Positions 44,897 through 52,873 of a DNA stretch of 64,000 nt are shown here, in pieces. The number at the start of each line of letters is the position of its first letter. Position 1 is the stretch's first letter. Position numbers and translations under genes: made by a program. The notes beneath the pieces are model-generated. The model made no database searches and was not told where the DNA came from. It was given only the letters and a program-made list of their open reading frames with translations. The stretch lies in assembly GCF_001866655.1 (NCBI RefSeq), contig NZ_MLYR01000027.1:47353-111352 (forward strand), read 5' to 3'. This DNA is from Bacillus sp. MUM 116. Its GTDB lineage: Bacteria > Bacillota > Bacilli > Bacillales > Cytobacillaceae.

Positions 44897-45475
44897 TTAG
44901 TAAATATTGATACCTGTTGTTTTACCACTCCATTGACTCATACCTGGTACAACATTAATTACTTTAGGAAAACCATTTTCGGCTAATTTTTGTGCAGCCA
45001 GATCGCTGCGGTTTCCTGTTCGACACACTACGTGGATTTCATTTTCTTTATTTAATTCGACCATACGTTCTTCCAATTCACCCAAAGGAATGGAAATTGC
45101 ATTTGGTATATGGCTAAAGGCGTATTCAGCAGCTTCTCTTACATCAAGAAGGACAATTTTTTCATTTTCCTTAATCCTTCTATCTAACTCTTCATTATTA
45201 ATAACATTTGGATGCTTTTTCTCATTTAAGTCATCATTAGTGGACTTACGAAGATAATGCTTTAGCATTTCTCCTTCTTCAATTGTCCCTAAATATTGAT
45301 GTCCTGAGCTTTCAGCCCATGCTTTTATATCCGCCTTTGAACCTTTATCTGTCGCTTGAACTTCTAAAACCTGACCAGCCTCCAGATTATTCATTGCCTT
45401 TTTTGTTTTCACAATTGGCATTGGACATGCTAGCCCTTTAGCATCTAATAGAGCGTTTGCTTTCATGTTTTCCAC
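44897..45475 (-). CDS. yrkF: TusA-rhodanese fusion (YrkF/CstA-like)
   Basis: 192 residues: N-terminal TusA domain (LDAKGLACPMPIVKTKKAMNNL) joined by a charged linker to a rhodanese domain (VLLDVREAAEYAFSHIPNAISIPLGELEER, catalytic Cys in IHVVCRTGNRSDLA). Matches B. subtilis YrkF and the TusA-rhodanese part of staphylococcal CstA. Start is GTG at 45475 with AGGAGG seven bases upstream. A CstR-like operator lies just before it. Confidence 0.93.
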   Translation of the reverse strand: MENMKANALLDAKGLACPMPIVKTKKAMNNLEAGQVLEVQATDKGSKADIKAWAESSGHQYLGTIEEGEMLKHYLRKSTNDDLNEKKHPNVINNEELDRRIKENEKIVLLDVREAAEYAFSHIPNAISIPLGELEERMVELNKENEIHVVCRTGNRSDLAAQKLAENGFPKVINVVPGMSQWSGKTTGINIY

Positions 45476-45493
45476 AATAATACCTCCTGTTAA

Positions 45494-45509
45494 ATACGTG
45501 TATGGGTAT
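45494..45509 (-). promoter_or_regulatory. CstR-like operator upstream of the TusA-rhodanese gene
   Basis: ATACGTGTATGGGTAT, an ATAC...GTAT dyad with a G-rich half like the sites at 46754 and 47481. Twenty bases before the GTG start. Suggests internal control of the downstream genes. Confidence 0.5.
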
Positions 45510-45527
45510 AATGCATTTTAAAAAAAT

Positions 45528-45824
45528 TTATTCTACTAACCCTTCCCAAGCAAGCATTCCACCAGCCATGTTAATTACATTAAATCCATAACTTTCAAGG
45601 AACCTTGTAGCCTGGCCGCTTCTACCTCCTGAACGGCAAACCATGATATATTCTTTTGTTTTATCTAATTCATGCATACGAAACTCAACTAACCCTAATG
45701 GAATATTGATAGCACCCGGAATTATGCCTGTTGCTACCTCTTTTACTTCGCGGACATCAATGATATTTAATATCTTTCCTTGATTTAATAATGTTTCTAC
45801 TTCTTTTGCAGTTATTTCCCTCAT
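45528..45824 (-). CDS. Single-domain rhodanese sulfurtransferase
   Basis: 98-residue rhodanese with IIDVREVKEVATGIIPGAINIPLGLVEFRM and active loop Cys in YIMVCRSGGRSGQA. AAGGAGG precedes the ATG. Soluble, part of the persulfide operon. Confidence 0.93.
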   Translation of the reverse strand: MREITAKEVETLLNQGKILNIIDVREVKEVATGIIPGAINIPLGLVEFRMHELDKTKEYIMVCRSGGRSGQATRFLESYGFNVINMAGGMLAWEGLVE

Positions 45825-45848
45825 AGTGATATCCTCCTTATATTTTGA

Positions 45849-46211
45849 TTATAGCCAGGCACTCATGCCACCTTTGACATTTGATACCTTAGTAAATCCC
45901 AATTTTTTTAGCACTTTACTAGCCTTCAGGCTTCTCATTCCGCTTTGGCAAATGACTATTACTTCTTTCTCCTTTGAAAGTTCTTTCTCTGCTTTTTGAG
46001 CAAGTTGATGGAGAGGGATATTTTTAAAACCTCTGATGTGGTTTCCCTTAAACTCTCCTGTTGTGCGAACATCAACAAATTGTTTATTCTTGTCATTTAA
46101 TTCTGATTTCAATTCTGTTGTAGAAATAATGTTAATGCCTTTTGTTGGAAGGAATCGTTTGAGTATAAAGAATATGAATAAGGCAAAGACAAGATAATTT
46201 AAATAGTGCAT
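45849..46211 (-). CDS. Membrane-anchored rhodanese
   Basis: 120 residues: an N-terminal TM helix (LNYLVFALFIFFILKRFL) followed by a rhodanese domain (FVDVRTTGEFKGNHIRGFKNIPLH, catalytic Cys in VIVICQSGMRSLKA). The anchor places sulfur transfer at the inner face of the membrane. AAGGAGG before the ATG. Resembles B. subtilis YqhL/YrkF-neighbour rhodaneses. Confidence 0.92.
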   Translation of the reverse strand: MHYLNYLVFALFIFFILKRFLPTKGINIISTTELKSELNDKNKQFVDVRTTGEFKGNHIRGFKNIPLHQLAQKAEKELSKEKEVIVICQSGMRSLKASKVLKKLGFTKVSNVKGGMSAWL

Positions 46212-46248
46212 TTTGAATCCTCCTTTTTATCAGGAACACTCCCTGTTA

Positions 46249-46728
46249 CTATATAAACAGATTAACACTGCCATCCTCTGCATCTGCTAAATATGCTGCC
46301 ACTCCAGCATATACAATATTATCTAATAGTTCTTCTTGCTTGAGGCCTAACAAATCCATTGTCATGGTACATGCTACTAATTTTACATCCTGTTCTTGAG
46401 CCATTTCGATTAATTGTGGTAAAGGCATTGCGTTATGCTTTTTCATAACATCTTTGATCATTTTAGGACCTAACCCTGCAAAGTTCATTTTGGAAAGTCC
46501 CATTTTATCCACGCCTCTTGGCATCATTTTTCCGAACATTTTTTCCATAAATCCTTTTTTCACCGGAATATTTTCATCTTTACGAAGAGCATTTAATCCC
46601 CAAAATGTATGAAATATGGTGACTTCGTGATCATAAGCAGCTGCACCATTCGCAATGATATATGCTGCCATCGCTTTATCGTAATCGCCACTGAACAAGA
46701 TGATGGTGGTCTTTTTCTTTTCCGTCAT
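46249..46728 (-). CDS. yrkE: DsrE-family sulfur-transfer protein (YrkE-like)
   Basis: 159 residues, DsrE/F superfamily (TTIILFSGDYDKAMAAYIIANGAAAYDHEVTIFHTFWGLNALRK) with the central insert MEKMFGKMMPRGVDKMGLSKMNFAGLG and conserved Cys in VKLVACTMTMDLLG. The ATG at 46728 has CGGAGG close upstream; a frame extending to 46761 would run through the operator. Confidence 0.92.
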   Translation of the reverse strand: MTEKKKTTIILFSGDYDKAMAAYIIANGAAAYDHEVTIFHTFWGLNALRKDENIPVKKGFMEKMFGKMMPRGVDKMGLSKMNFAGLGPKMIKDVMKKHNAMPLPQLIEMAQEQDVKLVACTMTMDLLGLKQEELLDNIVYAGVAAYLADAEDGSVNLFI

Positions 46729-46753
46729 AAATACCTCCGAATTTTCATTTTTT

Positions 46754-46769
46754 ATACCCATACCGGTAT
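46754..46769 (-). promoter_or_regulatory. CstR-like operator upstream of the YrkE-like gene
   Basis: ATACCCATACCGGTAT, arms ATACC/GGTAT, in the gap between the TusA and DsrE genes. Confidence 0.6.
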
Positions 46770-46786
46770 ATTGATTTATAAAAAAA

Positions 46787-47014
46787 TTATCCTTTTTTAA
46801 TCCAAAATTTTAAAATATTCTTTTCCTCTTCGTATTTTAGTAAATCATGACCTCCTGATTTAGCCCAAGCTGCAAGATCATTTTTTGCACCTTTATCTGT
46901 TGTATGAATTTCTAAAATTTGACCAGATTCAAGATCATTTATTGCCTTTTTTGTTTTCACAATTGGCATTGGACAAGCTAAACCTTTTGCATCTAATAAT
47001 TTCGTTATATTCAT
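46787..47014 (-). CDS. TusA-family sulfur carrier, second copy
   Basis: 75-residue TusA protein (ITKLLDAKGLACPMPIVKTKKAI...LKFWIKKG) almost the same as the one at 43057-43284, pointing to duplication inside the operon. AGGAGG before the ATG; preceded by a CstR-like operator at 47049-47066. Confidence 0.94.
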   Translation of the reverse strand: MNITKLLDAKGLACPMPIVKTKKAINDLESGQILEIHTTDKGAKNDLAAWAKSGGHDLLKYEEEKNILKFWIKKG

Positions 47015-47048
47015 TGTTTAGTTCCTCCTAATTGTTTTTTAAATTACC

Positions 47049-47066
47049 ATTACCCCTACAGGTATA
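47049..47066 (-). promoter_or_regulatory. CstR-like operator upstream of the first TusA gene
   Basis: ATTACCCCTACAGGTATA, arms TACC/GGTA around CCTACA, in the gap between cstR and the TusA gene. Confidence 0.6.
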
Positions 47067-47102
47067 ATACTAATGAAAATAAAAGAAGGTGTCAACCCTT
47101 TT

Positions 47103-47366
47103 TTATCGGCTTTTTACTAGCAGATTAACAGCTTCTTTTACTAATTTTTCCATATTTTTTTCACCTTGGTTATTTGCTTTCTCGACACAATCCACTAAAT
47201 TAGAACTTACTATAACCCCAATGGTACGGTCAATGGCGGTTCTTGCTGCAGATAACTGGGTAATGACCTCTTTGCAGTCCTTATTTTCTTCCATCATTCT
47301 TAAAATGCCTCTCAGCTGACCTTCAATACGTTTTACTCTATTTTTAATTTGATCATTGTAATCCAT
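47103..47366 (-). CDS. cstR: CstR, persulfide-sensing CsoR-family repressor
   Basis: 87-residue all-helical repressor of the CsoR/RcnR family (KNRVKRIEGQLRGILRMMEENKDCKEVITQLSAARTAIDRTIGVIVSSNLVDCVEKA). Two cysteines (KDCKE and LVDC) sit at the sensing positions, but the histidine of copper-sensing CsoR is replaced by Asn in SSNLVDC, as in CstR, which forms di- or trisulfide bridges with persulfide. ATG at 47366 with AAAGGAGG is chosen over a start 15 codons earlier. It heads the sulfur operon and is presumably autoregulated. Confidence 0.9.
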   Translation of the reverse strand: MDYNDQIKNRVKRIEGQLRGILRMMEENKDCKEVITQLSAARTAIDRTIGVIVSSNLVDCVEKANNQGEKNMEKLVKEAVNLLVKSR

Positions 47367-47475
47367 GGTTTTTACCTCCTTTATTTCTATTATTAAAAAG
47401 CTTACCTTCAAAAATTATATATTTAGACAATCCGAAAACCTTTTTGCCTTAAGTGAAATAACATTGACAAGCCCT

Positions 47476-47504
47476 ATAATATACCCACTAGGGTATAAAG
47501 TCAA
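47476..47504 (-). promoter_or_regulatory. cstR promoter with CstR operator in the spacer
   Basis: Minus strand -35 TTGACT (47499-47504), 17-bp spacer, -10 TATTAT (47476-47481). The spacer is filled by the dyad ATACCC-ACTA-GGGTAT (47481-47496), so repressor binding would block polymerase directly. Confidence 0.8.
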
Positions 47505-47555
47505 CCGTATTTTTTAAATTCGCTTCTATTAAAGAGTTGTTTACTCTTTCATAAG

Positions 47556-47588
47556 AAAAAAATGAGCTCAGTTGAGACTCATTTTTTT
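47556..47588 (-). terminator. Terminator of the DUF302 gene
   Basis: AAAAAAATGAG and CTCATTTTTTT, perfect 11-nt outer arms, just after the DUF302 stop; symmetrical A- and T-tracts. Confidence 0.88.
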
Positions 47589-47608
47589 GATTTTTACATT
47601 TATACTAA

Positions 47609-47992
47609 TTAAATACAACCCTTTATACAACTGATTAACCGGTCTTCAATGTCCTTTGCAAATTGGCTCATTTTCTCATCATTTAAAAGACTAATGAGTG
47701 CAGTTGGTTTCAGCATCCCAATTTTCGTTTTTTCATGATCTACATATACTACTATTTTACAAGGCAGGAAGTATCCAGCTAACTCGTTTTCATTCAACAC
47801 TCTTTGTGCTTCATGTGGGTTACATACTTCTAGAACTTTAAACTCTTTATCGAATTCCAGTCCCTTTTCCTGAAGCTTTTCCTTTATGTCAAACTCCCAC
47901 AAGACACCAAATTTTTCTTCTTTTAAACTTTCCTCAAGACTTTGAATCGCTTCTTCTATATTTTTATCCGTAATTACTGAAAAATCAAACAT
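47609..47992 (-). CDS. DUF302-family protein
   Basis: 127-residue DUF302 protein: pattern FSVITDKNIEEAIQSLEESLKEEKFGVLWEFDIKEKLQEKGLEF...FKVLEVCNPHEAQRVLNENELAGYFLPCKIVVY. ATG at 47992 with GGAGGG nine bases upstream is preferred to ATGs at 47998 and 48037. DUF302 genes often accompany sulfur or redox operons; here it is the gene before the cst-like operon but has its own terminator. Two central Cys (EVCNP, LPCK) and two more near the C-terminus (SCIKGC) are notable. Function unknown. Confidence 0.87.
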   Translation of the reverse strand: MFDFSVITDKNIEEAIQSLEESLKEEKFGVLWEFDIKEKLQEKGLEFDKEFKVLEVCNPHEAQRVLNENELAGYFLPCKIVVYVDHEKTKIGMLKPTALISLLNDEKMSQFAKDIEDRLISCIKGCI

Positions 47993-48164
47993 AAGCATTT
48001 TCCCTCCTGAGTCTATTTCAATCAATTGAAATAGCATACACCGCTCGATTCAAAAAAAGAAATATCATCCACTATTTTACTTTGCTTAATAAAATCTGGC
48101 AGACTCATTGGAGGAGTAAGTTGTCTAATTTCAACGCCAGCTTAAGACGCTTCCGCTTTTCCTG

Positions 48165-48779
48165 TTACTTTGATATAAACATTTGCACCCAATAATACCT
48201 TTGCGTTCCGCCTTTAGCATAGCCTACTCCAATGCGGGTAGTACTTTTGCTTAGAATATTTGCCCTGTGGCCTGGGCTGTTCATCCAGGCATTGACCACT
48301 TCCTGTGGTGTTGTTTGTCCAGCGGCAATGTTCTCAGCTGCAGACCGATAAGAAATCCCAAAATTCTTCATCATCGAAAATGGACTACCATAGGTTGGAC
48401 TTGTATGGGAGAAGTAATGCTTATCTCTCATATCCGTCGCTTTATAGCGGGCAACCCTTGAAAGCTCCCAATCAGGTGTGAATGGTTTTAATCCATGTTT
48501 AGCTCTTTGTTGGTTGGTTAATTGGATGACTTGATTTTCAATGCTTTTAGTAGCACCCAAATTGGGAATCGTTACTTTTTGGCCAGGGTAAATCATGGCT
48601 GGATTTTTAAACTGCGGGTTTGCCGAAATAAGTTCCGAGAGCCCAACCTGAAACCGGACAGCAATCTTCCATAGCGAATCACCGGACTGTACGGTATAGA
48701 TTTGCTGGGCAAATGAAACGCTTGGAATGCAGAATAATGATAGGAAAAACAAAATACTGATCCAGAATGATTTTTTCAA
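48165..48779 (-). CDS. Secreted LysM plus CAP/SCP-domain protein (YkwD-like)
   Basis: 204 residues: signal peptide (SFWISILFFLSLFCIPSVSFAQQ), one LysM domain (YTVQSGDSLWKIAVRFQVGLSELISANPQF...PGQKVTIP) and a C-terminal CAP domain (LTNQQRAKHGLKPFTPDWELSRVARYKATDMRDKHYFSHTSPTYGSPFSMM, ENIAAGQ, WMNSPGHRANIL, YYWVQMF). Wall-associated; Bacillus YkwD-type proteins are linked to sporulation or spore coat. TTG start with GGAGGAGG eight bases upstream. Confidence 0.92.
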   Translation of the reverse strand: MKKSFWISILFFLSLFCIPSVSFAQQIYTVQSGDSLWKIAVRFQVGLSELISANPQFKNPAMIYPGQKVTIPNLGATKSIENQVIQLTNQQRAKHGLKPFTPDWELSRVARYKATDMRDKHYFSHTSPTYGSPFSMMKNFGISYRSAAENIAAGQTTPQEVVNAWMNSPGHRANILSKSTTRIGVGYAKGGTQRYYWVQMFISK

Positions 48780-48871
48780 TTTTTTCGCCTCCTCCGAATA
48801 TATATTTTTGATTTAAGGCTCAAAATATACAAGTACTCATAAATATTTCGTTTTGCTCTGGGGGCTGAAAA

Positions 48872-49246
48872 GTGAGAGACATTTCATGGATTACCTACAT
48901 TATGTTAATTTTGGCAAGCTATCGTTTAACCCATTTGATTGTTTTCGATAAAATAACCGAATTTATTCGGAAGCCGTTTGTGAAAAAGGTGGAAGTAAAG
49001 ACAAAAGAGGGAACAAAATCAAAAGAGGTACCGACCTCGATGTTTGGGTATCTATTGAAATGTTATTGGTGTGCAGGCGTTTGGAGTGCCATCCTCCTTG
49101 GCGGCGCCTATTTGCTTTTTCCAAAAGTAACATTCGTTTTTATTTTCATTTTTTCGATAGCTGGCGGTCAGTCGATTATTGAAACATTTGTGGGAGTGAA
49201 TATTAAAAAGGTCGATTACTATGGCGGGCATGAGAAAAAGGAATAG
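48872..49246 (+). CDS. DUF1360 membrane protein (YjcA-like, sporulation-associated family)
   Basis: 124 residues; DUF1360 pattern with ASYRLTHLIVFDKITEFIRKPF, a basic polar loop, FGYLLKCYWCAGVWSA and two TM helices, ending GVNIKKVDYYGGHEKKE. GTG start with GGGGG seven bases upstream. The CYWCAG cysteine pair is conserved in this family. DUF1360 proteins of Bacillus are linked to spores by family knowledge; exact role unknown. Confidence 0.83.
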   Translation: MRDISWITYIMLILASYRLTHLIVFDKITEFIRKPFVKKVEVKTKEGTKSKEVPTSMFGYLLKCYWCAGVWSAILLGGAYLLFPKVTFVFIFIFSIAGGQSIIETFVGVNIKKVDYYGGHEKKE

Positions 49247-49320
49247 GATATTGCCACTTTAAATACGTTGGAAAAATTGGTCCCCCCTTAGCATATAGTG
49301 TAAAAAAGGGGGGATTTTTC

Positions 49321-49497
49321 ATGGCTTTATGGTGGGCTACTGCAATTGGCTTTCTCATTTGTCTTGGATTTATCTTTGGATCTTATATCCTTGCAATGCG
49401 ACGAGCACTGGACATAGAAGACTCAACCCGAATTGACCCCATTCCATCCAATCAAGATGATTCGTCTCAGTCTCAGTCTCAGTCTCAATCTCAATGA
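49321..49497 (+). CDS. Small membrane protein with Ser-Gln repeat tail (58 aa)
   Basis: 58 codons starting ATG seven bases after GGGGGG. N-terminal TM helix (WWATAIGFLICLGFIFGSYILAM), a basic then acidic linker (RRALDIEDSTRIDP) and a C-terminal tail SSQSQSQSQSQ produced by the hexanucleotide TCTCAG repeat. Topology suggests an anchored protein with a disordered cytoplasmic tail. Not recognised as a family; the good ribosome binding site supports translation. Confidence 0.65.
   Translation: MALWWATAIGFLICLGFIFGSYILAMRRALDIEDSTRIDPIPSNQDDSSQSQSQSQSQ
49465..49494 (+). repeat. Hexanucleotide tandem repeat (TCTCAG/A) x5
   Basis: Three TCTCAG plus two TCTCAA units in phase with the codons of the small membrane protein, adding Ser-Gln pairs; change by whole units would lengthen or shorten the tail without a frameshift. 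Confidence 0.85.
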
Positions 49498-49503
49498 ATT
49501 TAT

Positions 49504-49536
49504 AAAAAAGCACCCTGGGCCAATGCTTAGGGTGCT
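49504..49536 (-). terminator. Terminator of the PLP lyase gene
   Basis: AGCACCCT (49509-49516) and AGGGTGCT (49529-49536); the minus strand then reads TTTTTTATA. Confidence 0.85.
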
Positions 49537-49544
49537 GTTCATTA

Positions 49545-50684
49545 TTAAAGAGATTTCTCAATGGCTTGTTGGAATTGCGTGATAATATCCTCACCATGCT
49601 CTATTCCAACAGAAATTCTCACTACCTCTTTGGTAATGCCCAACCCTGCTGCAACTTCAGGCGGCAGATCCCGGTGTGAAGTCATTAAAGGATGAGAAAC
49701 GGTTGTTTCCAGCCCGGCAAGTGTTGGAGCAATTTTAATCCAAGATAAGGAACGGAAAAACTGATGAATGTCAACCTTTTTTGAAAGCCGAATGGTTACC
49801 ATCGCACCATAACCTTCCGGATCCTTTTGAAACGGGTAATACACTTTTTCAACAAACTTGTTTTGGGACAGGGCTTCCGCTAATTTTCGGGCATTCGAAG
49901 ATTGTGCTTTCATTCTTAATGCCAATGTTTTTAAACCACGGCATGTCAGCCACGCTTCAAAAGGGCTGACGTTTGTTCCAAGGCTGACAACTTTTGTTCT
50001 TGCTTTGGCTAGCAAATCTTCACTTCCGGTTAAAACTCCTGAGATTACATCACTATGTCCACCGATATATTTTGTCGCACTATGGACCACCAAATCAACA
50101 CCCATTAAGAACGGACGGCAATGATATGGCGTTGCAAACGTATTGTCTACGAGTGTAATCAACTGATGCTTCTTTGCAATCTTTACGACACCTTCAATAT
50201 CCTCAACCCGCAATAGTGGGTTCGAAATTGATTCCGTATATAAAAGCTTTGTATTTTCTTTAATGGCATTTTCCACTTGGGATTTGTCGGCAAAGGAAAC
50301 AAAGCTTGTCTCAATTCCAAAGTCATTTAATTCTTTCTCAAGCATATGATAGCTGCCGCCATATAGGTCATCTGCCGCCACAATATGGTCGCCATTTTTT
50401 ACAACGGCCAAAATCCCTGCCAAAATAGCTGCTAAACCGGAAGATGCGGCAACACCGGCAGGCGCCCCTTCCAGCCTGGAAACTGCTTCCCCCAGCTCGT
50501 CTGTGTTGGGATTTCCAGTGCGTGAGTATAGGTAACTGCCATTGCCTTGATAAAAGCCCTCTAGTTCGTCAAGATCCTTGAACGGAAAAGCCGATGTTTG
50601 ATAAATAGGGGTTACTTTACTCGAAATCTTTCTCTCCCGTTTTTTTTCTTCATGTAGTATTTCTGTTTCAAAATTTTTTGCCAT
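49545..50684 (-). CDS. Cys/Met-metabolism PLP enzyme (cystathionine gamma-lyase / methionine gamma-lyase type)
   Basis: 379-residue trans-sulfuration-family PLP enzyme. Visible: YSRTGNPNTDELGEAVSRLEG, SSGLAAILAGI, the VDNTFATPY segment, the PLP lysine in SATKYIGGHSD, and LAGLETTVSHPLMTSHRDLP. It could make H2S, cysteine or alpha-ketobutyrate from cystathionine, homocysteine or methionine; MetB/MetC/MccB activities cannot be separated by eye. ATG at 50684 (MAKNFETEIL) follows GGGTGA; a TTG six codons earlier is weaker. Confidence 0.88.
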   Translation of the reverse strand: MAKNFETEILHEEKKRERKISSKVTPIYQTSAFPFKDLDELEGFYQGNGSYLYSRTGNPNTDELGEAVSRLEGAPAGVAASSGLAAILAGILAVVKNGDHIVAADDLYGGSYHMLEKELNDFGIETSFVSFADKSQVENAIKENTKLLYTESISNPLLRVEDIEGVVKIAKKHQLITLVDNTFATPYHCRPFLMGVDLVVHSATKYIGGHSDVISGVLTGSEDLLAKARTKVVSLGTNVSPFEAWLTCRGLKTLALRMKAQSSNARKLAEALSQNKFVEKVYYPFQKDPEGYGAMVTIRLSKKVDIHQFFRSLSWIKIAPTLAGLETTVSHPLMTSHRDLPPEVAAGLGITKEVVRISVGIEHGEDIITQFQQAIEKSL

Positions 50685-50925
50685 CCTTTTCACCCACTTC
50701 AACTTTTCAATTCGATTTCTTATTCATATTAGGGCGAAAAACTGCTCAAGATTTACTTGGGAGGCTATTAACGCCAGAATTTATTGAATATTCATATTTA
50801 AAAATAACAATCCAGCTATCCCACGTCAATCTAAATGTATTTAAAAATTTCCCCAGTTACATCAGATTAATTTTATCAATTTAGGAAAAATTAAACATAA
50901 GTAAATTTTAACTGGAGGATAAAAT

Positions 50926-52467
50926 ATGAGTTCATCTGAAAATACCAATAAGTTCCCGAAAACATATTGGCGTGAAATAGAATTGCCAAGTTTTGAAGCT
51001 TTAAAGGAAGATTTATCCGTTGATGTAGCGATTGTTGGGGCAGGGATTACCGGGATTACCGCCGCCTATTTACTTTCTAAAGAAGGATTAAAGGTGGCTC
51101 TCCTCGAGGCTGGCGGAGTGTTGAATGGGACAACCGGACACACGACTGCCAAGGTAACTGCCCAACATGGCATTATCTATGATGAATTAATCAATCATTT
51201 TGGCGAGGAGAATGCAAGACTTTACTATGAATCACATTCAAACGCCATTCAATTTGTAGAAAAAATGGTAAATGAAAAAGGGATTGATTGCGATTTTAGC
51301 AAGCAGGATGCCTATATTTATGCCACAACGGAGCAATATAAGCAGCAGCTTGAAACCGAAATGTCCGCCTATGAGCGCCTAGGGATTGATGGTGCATTAA
51401 AAGATACCATTCCATTTAAAATTCAAACAACCGGCGCTTTAATGATGCGCAATCAGGCTCAGTTTCACCCGCTTAAATTTTTAAAGGCGCTTTTGGATGA
51501 AGCTGTAAGTGCAGGCTGTAAAGTATTTGAGAATACTCCCGCCATTGATTTAGAAGAGGAGGAAACCTCCCATCCAAAAGTAGTAACAAAGGAAGGTCAC
51601 ATCGTCACATGTAAAAAAGTGATTATTGCCTCACATTTTCCTTTTTATGATAAACCTGGACTGTATTTTGCCAGAATGTATGCTTCAAGATCGTATGCGA
51701 TTGGGATCAAAATGTCCGAAGAATACCCTGGCGGCATGTATATCAATGCCGAGAGCCCGCCACGTTCGATACGCTATACGCCTTTTAATGGGGAAAACTT
51801 GTTGATTATCGGCGGCGAAAATCACAAAACGGGGCAAGGAGTTGACACGCTTTCCCATTTCAAGGCGCTTGAGGATTTTACAAAGGATGTATTTGGGATC
51901 TCTGAATATACATACCGTTGGTCGGCACAGGATTTAGTGACACTGGACCGTGTTCCTTATATTGGCCAAATTACTGAAAATAAGGAAAATGTTTTAGTAG
52001 CCACGGGCTATAAAAAATGGGGCATGACCACCGGAATCTTTGCCGGGCATTTACTGACGGATTATGTGCTTGAGCGGGATAACCAGTACAAAGAGCTATA
52101 TTCTCCTTCTCGTTTCCAAGCAGATCCTGATTTAAAACAGGTGATTTCGACCAATGCGGATGTCGCCAAACATCTTTTAAAAGGAAAATTGGAGTATGTA
52201 CCAAAGGATCCGGGGGATTTGCAGCCGGGAGAAGGCTCTGTTGTCGTGCACAAGGGGAAAAGAGCGGGTGCTTATAAAGATGAAAATGGCAAACTGTATA
52301 TTGTCGATACTACTTGCACCCATATTGGCTGTGAAACTGAGTGGAATCATGCCGAAAAAAGCTGGGATTGCCCGTGTCACGGCTCACGCTTCTCTTATTC
52401 AGGTGAGGTAATTGAGGGACCTGCATTAAAACCTTTAAAAAATGTTGGGGACGAGTATTATTCTTAG
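50926..52467 (+). CDS. yhfW: FAD oxidoreductase with C-terminal Rieske [2Fe-2S] domain (YhfW-like)
   Basis: 513 residues. DAO-fold FAD domain (VDVAIVGAGITGITAAYLLSKEG; GTTGHTTAKVTAQHG) followed by a C-terminal Rieske domain with both ligand boxes CTHIGC and CPCHGS. Same architecture and length as B. subtilis YhfW, whose substrate is not established. GGAGG precedes the ATG. Directly followed by a 21-bp-period tandem array. Confidence 0.93.
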   Translation: MSSSENTNKFPKTYWREIELPSFEALKEDLSVDVAIVGAGITGITAAYLLSKEGLKVALLEAGGVLNGTTGHTTAKVTAQHGIIYDELINHFGEENARLYYESHSNAIQFVEKMVNEKGIDCDFSKQDAYIYATTEQYKQQLETEMSAYERLGIDGALKDTIPFKIQTTGALMMRNQAQFHPLKFLKALLDEAVSAGCKVFENTPAIDLEEEETSHPKVVTKEGHIVTCKKVIIASHFPFYDKPGLYFARMYASRSYAIGIKMSEEYPGGMYINAESPPRSIRYTPFNGENLLIIGGENHKTGQGVDTLSHFKALEDFTKDVFGISEYTYRWSAQDLVTLDRVPYIGQITENKENVLVATGYKKWGMTTGIFAGHLLTDYVLERDNQYKELYSPSRFQADPDLKQVISTNADVAKHLLKGKLEYVPKDPGDLQPGEGSVVVHKGKRAGAYKDENGKLYIVDTTCTHIGCETEWNHAEKSWDCPCHGSRFSYSGEVIEGPALKPLKNVGDEYYS

Positions 52468-52490
52468 TGTGTTCTGGGGGGGCAGAGACG

Positions 52491-52584
52491 GATATCAACA
52501 TAAATTGAGGAAATATCAACATTTTTCTAGTGGATATCAACACACTTTTGAAGGATATCAACAAATTTTAAACCGATATCAACA
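52491..52584. repeat. Five-unit tandem array with 21-bp period (ATATCAACA core)
   Basis: ATATCAACA occurs at 52492, 52513, 52534, 52555 and 52576, exactly 21 bases apart, mostly preceded by G; the 12 bases between vary. A degenerate TTATCAACA follows at 52608. Read in one plus frame it gives heptads such as GYQHTFE, GYQQILN. Starts 24 bases after the Rieske gene stop. Confidence 0.85.
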
Positions 52585-52648
52585 ATTCGGGAAATTATCT
52601 ACTTTTTTTATCAACAAATCGACCCCATATTAAGGATCGAAATCATTA

Positions 52649-52676
52649 AAAAACGCCTCCAATTCAAGGAGGCGTT
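52649..52676 (-). terminator. Terminator of the 44-aa small basic protein gene
   Basis: AACGCCTCC / GGAGGCGTT with a 7-nt loop; minus strand continues with TTTTTTAATG. Confidence 0.88.
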
Positions 52677-52681
52677 CGCTA

Positions 52682-52816
52682 TTATTTACTATTCGGGCGG
52701 TTACGTTTTAAATCCTCTCCTGTTGAAAATTCAACAAGCTCGGAACTATTTCTCATCGGCTTTTTGCTATTATTGTTCCGCTGTGCATTCGCATTGCCAA
52801 GCTTCTTTCTTCCCAC
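52682..52816 (-). CDS. Small basic protein (44 aa), possibly spore-associated
   Basis: 44 codons from GTG with AAGGAGATGG nine bases upstream, ending six bases before a terminator stem, so a neat single-gene unit. Very rich in Lys, Arg and Asn (MGRKKLGNANAQRNNNSKKP), no hydrophobic segment, hydrophilic throughout. It resembles minor small acid-soluble spore proteins or YfhD-like peptides in style, but I cannot assign it to one. An ATG three codons earlier is in frame but too close to the ribosome binding site. Confidence 0.65.
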   Translation of the reverse strand: MGRKKLGNANAQRNNNSKKPMRNSSELVEFSTGEDLKRNRPNSK

Positions 52817-52873
52817 ACTTACCATCTCCTTTTTCAAGAAAGTCAATGATAGTATGAGTGAATGGAGGCAAAC

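Noticed and set aside
52491..52616. CRISPR array.
   Set aside because: The repeat core is only 9-10 bp and the spacers about 12 bp; no cas genes nearby.
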